NCBI RefSeq assembly: GCF_000003605.2
Contig: NW_003140811.1
Coordinates: 480,297 to 505,122, forward strand
Reading direction: 5' to 3'
DNA from: Saccoglossus kowalevskii
Lineage: Eukaryota; Hemichordata; Enteropneusta; Harrimaniidae
Length of the DNA: 24,826 bases
Position 1 is the first letter of the stretch. Each line of letters starts with the position of its first letter. Below, one piece after another: positions 10,727-24,826 of this stretch. The notes below the pieces were generated by a model. It saw only the letters and a list, made by a program, of their open reading frames with translations, was not told where the DNA came from and did not search any database. Position numbers and translations under genes: made by a program.

Positions 10727-10753
10727 TGGACATTCGGTCTCGTGAACATTCGG
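10727..10753 (+). repeat. Short repeat, TTCGGTCTCGTGGAC type, copy B
   Basis: Reads TTCGGGCTCGTGGACATTCG then GTCTCGTGAACATTCGG: an internally repeated (C)ATTCGG unit that matches the inverted copy at 8203-8230. Confidence 0.6.
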
Positions 10754-10813
10754 ACAACTGGGCTGTAGCCTTTTTTTATATTATACAAAAACAAATTGAA
10801 TAAATTTTTCAAC

Positions 10814-10863
10814 GGGGGGGGGGGGGGTCCGGACCCCAAGAACCCCCTCTAGATCCGCCACTG
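10814..10863 (-). mobile_element. hAT-like transposon terminus with G14 run
   Basis: Read on the minus strand from 10863 the sequence begins CAGTGGCGGATC, a terminus typical of hAT-type non-autonomous elements. It continues through G5 and a GGGTCCGGACCC palindrome into C14 (a G14 run at 10814-10827 on the plus strand). I could not find the matching second terminus upstream, so the element is solo, truncated or strongly decayed. Confidence 0.5.
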
Positions 10864-11800
10864 CAAATACTCACAGCAATACCGCAAAATTAATGTAAAC
10901 AAAAATGCTACTACACACACTAACATAATACCAGTCGTCACGACATTTGAACATAACATGTTGTAACAACATACAAGGAACGTACACTCTATTTATTACC
11001 ATGTAGAAAGTTGATCAAATGAATAAACAATGAGTATTTGTAAAGATGTATACACTTGTCTTACTTTTATTAGTATATTAAGTTGTCAAATAAACAAACA
11101 TGCATATACTGTACAAAAATTGACTGTGATTTAGGATAAACTACTGCCCACAAGACAATAACCGGGTAATGAGATGCAAAACACCAGACTCTCATATCAA
11201 TATCTAACTTTCTCTTGTAGGATTAATTTTCATCAATGATCACATGTGTATATGTTGAACAATCAAATCAACTGAAAATTTCAAAAGGATAGTCTATGTT
11301 ATTGTCAATTCCAACATAATTGTACATCTCCCGCGCGACAAACTTTGACAATCTATAATTCTACTTGGTGGCGCTATTCAGAAATTCTCCATTCTGTTAA
11401 TTACGACGAGAAGGGCAATTATATTATAGCATTGTCAATACCAGCGAATTTTATGACGTCATTGGCACAGATTATTCGCGATAATGTATTGCATTATTGA
11501 GCACCAAGGCCCCGTACCATGCATAGAATAGAATAGAATGTTGAGTTCGGAAAACAAATAATGTGACGGGCATTTAATAATAAGGGAAATTATGAGGTGA
11601 AAACGATTAAAATCAAAACTGAAAATAAATAACTCTTAGCTATATGAAAAATAATTATTTGTTCCTAGTTAACATGAAAAATGTCATTCCCGCCATAACG
11701 ACAAACACAAATCGTCGTCTGGCCAATCCCAACTTCGCGAGAAACACCCGGTACCGACGTCCAGCGCGTAAATAAACGTAGCTAACCAAAGGCAAACACG
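10864..11800. other. No gene seen; CTCF-like motif and small tandem
   Basis: AT-rich. CTACTTGGTGGCGCTA at 11361-11376 resembles the CTCF core consensus. A pentamer ATAGA is repeated three times at 11523-11537. No coding signal is seen before the Crypton-like remnant. Confidence 0.4.
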
Positions 11801-12090
11801 ATGGCCCATTTTATCGATGTCGACGAATCACAGTTAAATGTGCTCGAAATTGCAAGAAATGAAAATAAATACTTCACAGCAGACTAAATGAAGTACGTGT
11901 CACGCCACCAATCTTGAAGACATTCCTGTCGTTGAACTCGCCGACTTGCTGCGGGAATTTTACGCTTCAGCTCGCAAGCAAGATGGGATGCAGTACTGTC
12001 TGGTTTACGAGCTTCAACCCATATACACATCACTGGTCCTCCCGATCATCAAACAATTAACATCATGTAGGATAGGGAGTTCCAAGTTTG
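11801..12090 (+). pseudogene. Crypton-like / DUF3504-type recombinase remnant
   Basis: An ATG at 11801 opens MAHFIDVDESQLNVLEIARN and stops at TAA 11885. The sense resumes in another frame at 11910 as NLEDIPVVELADLLREFYAS, then ARKQDGMQY. It shifts again near 11998 to SGLRAS...ITGPP...TINIM, TAG, DREFQ. This order (a short N-terminal part, LEDIP..EL...L..F, ARK.DG..Y, S.LR, a basic helix, INIM.D.EF) is that of the N-terminal core-binding part of Crypton-derived tyrosine recombinases and their domesticated relatives (ZMYM2/QRICH1/KIAA1958 type). The catalytic domain is absent. Two stops, two frame changes and the missing C-terminus mark it as a dead copy. Confidence 0.6.
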
Positions 12091-12720
12091 TCTATTTTTT
12101 GTATACGTGTTATGTTGAAATGACCGTTGCAAACTGTATTGTGCTTATGTGTGTGAATCGTTGCGTGAACGCGTTAACATTATATACAGTACTAGTATAC
12201 AGATTACAAGGAAAATATAATGTAGACGCGACTCTGTTGATTTTTTTCTTTTCTTCCAAATTATCTTTTAACGTGTGAAAATTCACTGGCATTGCCAATG
12301 CAACAAAATAATATCAATAATGTACTCTCCAGTGGCTCAAGAGCCAACGGGTAGTATATTATTGTTTAAATAACGTCCCATCCTTGATTACTCGATTTTG
12401 TTCTAATCCCACCATCGTCAGTTTCTTCGCAGGTGTTTTTTTTTTCATATTTGTCTGGCAATTATACTTGATATTGAAAAGTGGTTTTTTATCAAAGAGC
12501 GTCACCAAAGTATACTACCGGTACATCCTGAATGGAGCGAAACTACAACTCAGCGTTACAATGAGTGTAAAGTAATAATATTATGATTGTTTCCCAGATA
12601 AACAATGCGTATATCTACTATACAACAATGGCATTTACTGCCACAATACATCTTCCAGGTACGGTTTGTAAGAAAAAATACGCAGTAACTTGAGTAAGAG
12701 TTTACACAAAGAGAGTAATT
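12091..12720. other. No gene seen
   Basis: Open frames here (up to 116 codons on the minus strand, 12906-12556) are overlapping, anonymous and without domain signals. Confidence 0.5.
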
Positions 12721-12721
12721 T

Positions 12722-13030
12722 CCCGGAAGTAGCGAGACTGGTGTACAAAAATGCTCCGGGTTTGTCATGGCGGAAAATACTAAGTCGATAAAAGGGAATT
12801 TTAGTTTTGTGACAACGATTGGTACACCCAGAAGCACAATATCACGCGTGCAAGTTAACGTTACGCTACGCCGTATCTTCAACACTCGGGAAAGTGGTCT
12901 CCGCAAACTTTAAAACAAAACGAAATTATTAATATAATTGGCTACAGAGGGCGTTGTTGTTAAAGCTCCATTTTGTTCTACGTCATGTGAGGCTTGCTGA
13001 CTGCAATATGGCTTGGTTCTCTTTGCATTG
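12722..13030 (+). promoter_or_regulatory. Candidate housekeeping-type promoter / first exon
   Basis: An ETS site (CCGGAAGT, 12723-12730) is followed 37 bases later by a YY1-like CATGGCGG (12766-12773) that contains an ATG, a combination often seen at TATA-less start sites. A CRE half site ACGTCA lies at 12980-12985. ATGGCTTGGTTCTCTTTGC begins at 13008 and runs into a textbook donor GTGAGT at 13031. I see no convincing downstream exon on this strand, so a short or non-coding transcript, or chance, is possible. Confidence 0.3.
12767..12913 (+). CDS. Small open frame, 48 aa, unrecognised
   Basis: Starts in the YY1-like CATGGCGG and reads MAENTKSIKGNFSFVTTIG then TPRSTISRVQVNVTL, ending RKL-stop. 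It is basic and has no membrane segment or known motif. The only support for it is the promoter-like context upstream; an overlapping longer frame exists on the other strand. Confidence 0.2.
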   Translation: MAENTKSIKGNFSFVTTIGTPRSTISRVQVNVTLRRIFNTRESGLRKL

Positions 13031-13298
13031 GTGAGTATAATTGTTCAACTTCATTCATATTTTTAGTTGTTAGTATTCTGTCCATATTTCTAAGTTATAC
13101 AGTCGTCATATTGTATCATATTATTCGAAACTCGAAGCATCTTTAATCGTGTTGACGGAACTTTACAGTCTTTCGACGAAATGCAGATTGTCATAAAACA
13201 ATGCAAGTCTTTCCGTTGTCAGATTGTCAACATCTTCAAATCTGGGTTGTCTGGTTGTGGGACCGTGATTTGCATATTCTAGAGCGCACGGGTCGTCA

Positions 13299-13860
13299 CT
13301 AGACTGGCAAAATCGGGACTTTGTTTTACAAAAAGAAATACTTAATTGTTCTTTTAGCCCTTTTAGCGTGATCGCGAAAACTGTCGAGACCGCTAAAGAA
13401 ATCCCGACTAGGCGCATCTGCGGGCATTTGACTGCTATTAATTATTCATGATGTCATTGATTATTCATGAGTGGGTTTGTGAAAGTAAACGTGGCCTTTT
13501 AAAGATTGATTCGATTTGATCGCAGAGATGGAAACTTTCTAAGTGCAAAGGCGACACTTTTTTCCATGTTTACTGAAAACAAGTCGATTTAAAATGTCCA
13601 ATGTATATAAGTAGTTTTTCAAAATCGCCGGGACCTCAGAAGTGAAAGGTCACGTATATTAACATAAATAATGTATGACATATAGAGCTGCACTCTGATT
13701 CGTTGTTAATGCTAGTCAACAACTAGCAGAGGGTCGATTGCAGATGCATCCAGTTAGGATTTCTTTCGCACTCACACTATTTTTCGTGATCACGTTAAAA
13801 AAGGCTAAATTATATTTTATTTGTAAGACAAAAAAAAAAGTACCCACTTTGCCAGTCTAG
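13299..13860. mobile_element. Fold-back element with about 138-bp inverted arms
   Basis: The left arm 13299-13437 reads CTAGACTGGCAAA, then TTTTAGCCCTTTTAGCGTGA, CGAAAA, AAAGAAATCC, GCATCTGC and CTGCTA. The right arm, 13860 to 13724 on the minus strand, reads the same landmarks in the same order and spacing with scattered differences. The inner part (13438-13723) carries two ATTATTCATGA copies and no gene. The 84-codon minus frame at 13417-13163 overlaps the left arm and is not supported as a gene. The arms suggest a MITE or fold-back transposon; no target duplication was confirmed. Confidence 0.75.
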
Positions 13861-14235
13861 AGTTGTCATCTGCGCAACTGAATCACAAGCGACATAACAC
13901 AGGCTAAAACGCAAAGGCTCATGGGTAGACTTTGTAAAAAACAACACGCCTGTGGCTGTCTGCTGCCGACTCCCTCGCTTTAAGTTGACATCCTTGCTTT
14001 CACATCTTGAGTTTTCAAGGTATAATGTTATTATAATAGCTCAACAACAAATTGGTGTACATGAATGCTAGTATGCATATTTGAAATATATCTTGTGTAG
14101 CTAATATATAAATTTCTATTTCTGTCTATGCAAGAGAGGGGTATCGGGCATATTGCTTTAGGCATTTTTTTCTTTCCAAATGGAGATGACGAATTGTTCG
14201 ACTTACGAACATCGAGTTACGCAACTAGGTCCTAA
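13861..14235. other. No gene seen
   Basis: Mixed-composition sequence between the fold-back element and the dyad repeat; nothing recognisable on either strand. Confidence 0.4.
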
Positions 14236-14373
14236 TTGTAACTCTGTTAAATTAAACAATTAACAGAAAGTAGAGTTACAGGTAACATATATTTTTTTGT
14301 TTTTGTTGAGCATCCACATTTTGTAACTCAATCTTTAATTAACAGTTAACCGAACTTTGAGTTACAGGAAACA
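14236..14373. repeat. Imperfect direct repeat of a dyad unit (TGTAACTC...GAGTTACA)
   Basis: Unit 1 (about 14236-14288) and unit 2 (about 14321-14373) both run TTGTAACTC, an AT-rich middle with AATTAACAG, then GAGTTACAGG(T/A)AACATA. Within each unit GTAACTC and GAGTTAC are complementary, so each can form a hairpin. Confidence 0.7.
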
Positions 14374-15059
14374 TACAACCTAAACAAAACAAAATCTCGG
14401 CCACTTTCAAGATTGGTCTGTGTTCTATGTATATTTTTTAGGATATTGGTTAAAATATACTTAAAATTTGTTCTTGGTGGTTACAATAAAATTGTGTATA
14501 TGATCATATTCAAGTTAGAGAATCTTGTTACCCACTATTGAAGGTATATGGTATATGCGTCACAATCAACCAAATTCAGTTTTGGTATAGGTGAAACTTT
14601 CAAGATATGGTGCAGAATTTGAATGAATGCTGCATTTGTTAGATGTAGAAAAAAGGTAGACAGAATTAATACATTTATACTGCTACATATGTAATAATGA
14701 GAAACAAAATTATATTAATATGCTCTCTAAGATCAGTCAAGTAGATGAGTATAATGAACTGATGCGCATGTTGTTTTCCTTGTGAGTATAAATTAAAGAA
14801 GTGAGTAGTGTTAGTTTTCCCACATTTTGGACTTCCTTGTGTAAAGCACACACTGATTTGATTCAAATTTGGATTGTATTTTAATTTGCTTATATATATA
14901 TATATATATATTACTTCACTATTATTTGGGAACTTTACTACAATTAATGTTACGTTATTAATTCCTGTTCGGACGCAGTCTGAAAACGGGGACTTGTGGT
15001 TTGACATCTGTGCATCTGTGCGTGCGTCCGGACCTAGATCTTAGACATGCCTGGACTGA
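14374..15059. other. No gene seen; TA microsatellite
   Basis: Contains a (TA)n microsatellite at 14890-14911 and a CGGACGCA/TGCGTCCG inverted pair at 14970-14977 and 15023-15030. The 110-codon minus frame at 15007-14675 crosses the TA run and is not a convincing gene. Confidence 0.5.
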
Positions 15060-15310
15060 TTACATTCAAACTTCACACATACGTCATACATGTGCACATA
15101 ATATTATACATATGCACATCAATTTGTTTCACGATCTGATTCAAGGTGGCTGAATGTCTGCCATTTTTGTGCTGAAAAATCTATAAAATCAAACTTGGTG
15201 CATATGTTGGACCTTGATGGACGTCATTTTGTTTTTTAAATCTGATTTAAAATGGCCGACTGGCAGCAATTTTGTTTTAATGAATGCAGTTCCAGTGTCA
15301 TATAATTGGT
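15060..15310 (+). repeat. Dispersed repeat, fullest copy (GATGGCC-type)
   Basis: Two diverged sub-units follow each other. One reads GATCTGATTCAAGGTGGCTG with TCTGCCATTTTTGTGCTGAA. The other reads AATCTGATTTAAAATGGCCG with ACTGGCAGCAATTTTGTTTT. The second matches the window start (1-110). It ends about 270 bases past the transporter stop codon, so it may contribute to that gene's 3' end. Confidence 0.6.
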
Positions 15311-15579
15311 CCACAAAGATTACTCAATAAAACCAAATATATATATAACATGACTGTGTGAGAAGTTCATTTTCAGAAGGGAAAACAGTTTAGGATGACA
15401 CATATCGGTTATCTACACGGGATTAGCATAAACCGATCTTAACGTCGTAGTGTTTTTGCATACATTCTTCATAAATTTATATTATAAATCACTGCTAGGG
15501 AGAATATAGGTACATGCTGCAGTAGACCTTTGATAAAAAACGTATCGATTATGTCTCTTTTTTTTCTGTCTCTTCTTTC
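15311..15579 (-). other. Likely 3' UTR / downstream flank of the ABCC gene
   Basis: Downstream of the TAG stop on the minus strand. No canonical AATAAA is seen in this orientation; an ATTAAA (plus-strand TTTAAT at 15276-15281) lies in the neighbouring repeat. The cleavage site cannot be placed. Confidence 0.35.
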
Positions 15580-24537
<8,958 letters not shown>

Positions 24538-24826
24538 CTGAAAATTTAAATAAAATTAAACATCAAATTTTGGGATCCGTTCAAGCATGTTCGAAGTTCT
24601 ACTGAATACAATTTTGAAATTGTGGTCGTAAAGGGCCATGGTCCTTGCATTGCGTTCTCTTCGACATGAGACTCTTAGTGACGAATACAACGCACGTAAA
24701 ATGAAAACGTTTTTCAATAATAAACTTAACTGGTAACCAGAGATAATATACACTAATATGCATGCAGAGCAATTACATAAACATAATTAATATTTAATTA
24801 ATTAACTGCTTGTATTGTATATTCTC
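24538..24826 (-). other. 5'-ward intron of ABCC gene with repeat copy
   Basis: No further exon is visible between 24538 and the window edge. A dispersed repeat copy (TAAAGGGCCATGGTCCTTGC ... ATGAGACTCTTAGTGACG ... ACAACGCACGTAAAA) occupies 24630-24722. The 65-codon minus frame here is anonymous. Confidence 0.6.

Noticed and set aside
10306-10871. CAAATACT at 10306-10313 and 10864-10871 as the 8-bp target duplication of a hAT element
   Set aside because: The sequence after the left copy does not begin with the expected CAGTGGCGG terminus, so the match may be chance in AT-rich DNA.
13163-13417. 84-codon minus frame starting MRLVGISLAVSTVFAITL, possible secreted peptide
   Set aside because: The hydrophobic start lies in the left arm of the fold-back element, so it is better explained as repeat DNA; no mature peptide pattern is seen.

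Overview
The window is nuclear DNA of an animal. It is AT-rich, its genes are split by GT-AG introns of roughly 90-1,230 bases, and it is littered with decayed transposons and short dispersed repeats. The repeats (for example the GGCCGACTGGCAG-type element near 15.25 kb) and the small introns suggest an aquatic invertebrate rather than a vertebrate, but the species cannot be told from the sequence.

Right part (15.58-24.54 kb, minus strand): the 3' two thirds of an ABC transporter of subfamily C. I could place 23 consecutive coding exons, giving about 1,040 residues. They cover the end of transmembrane domain 1, the linker, nucleotide-binding domain 1 (NBD1), transmembrane domain 2, NBD2 and the stop codon. 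Motifs such as [53 protein letters not shown] and DEATASIDM point to the sulfonylurea receptor group (ABCC8/ABCC9), the regulatory subunits of ATP-sensitive potassium channels. The 5' exons lie beyond the right edge. All exon phases agree except one: the sixth visible exon is one base short in an A-run, which is either a sequence error or a real frameshift.

Left part: a C2H2 zinc-finger gene on the plus strand (1608-2825) with nine near-identical fingers joined by an unusual TNEKP linker, a decayed tenth finger, a divergent C-terminal finger, and a disabled finger upstream that carries an in-frame TGA.

Middle (2.8-15.5 kb): mostly gene-poor. I recognise a LINE retrotransposon remnant (3361-4104, minus), a Crypton-like (DUF3504-type) remnant (11801-12090, plus), a hAT-like terminus next to a G14 run (10814-10863), a fold-back element with arms of about 138 bases (13299-13860), a nested palindrome (7869-7976), a possible decayed exon (6400-7216), and a possible promoter with ETS, YY1 and CRE-like sites (12.72-13.03 kb). 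No Kir6 channel gene, the usual vertebrate neighbour downstream of an SUR gene, is visible in the 15.5 kb downstream.

The two main genes face each other (convergent) and nothing suggests that they work together.
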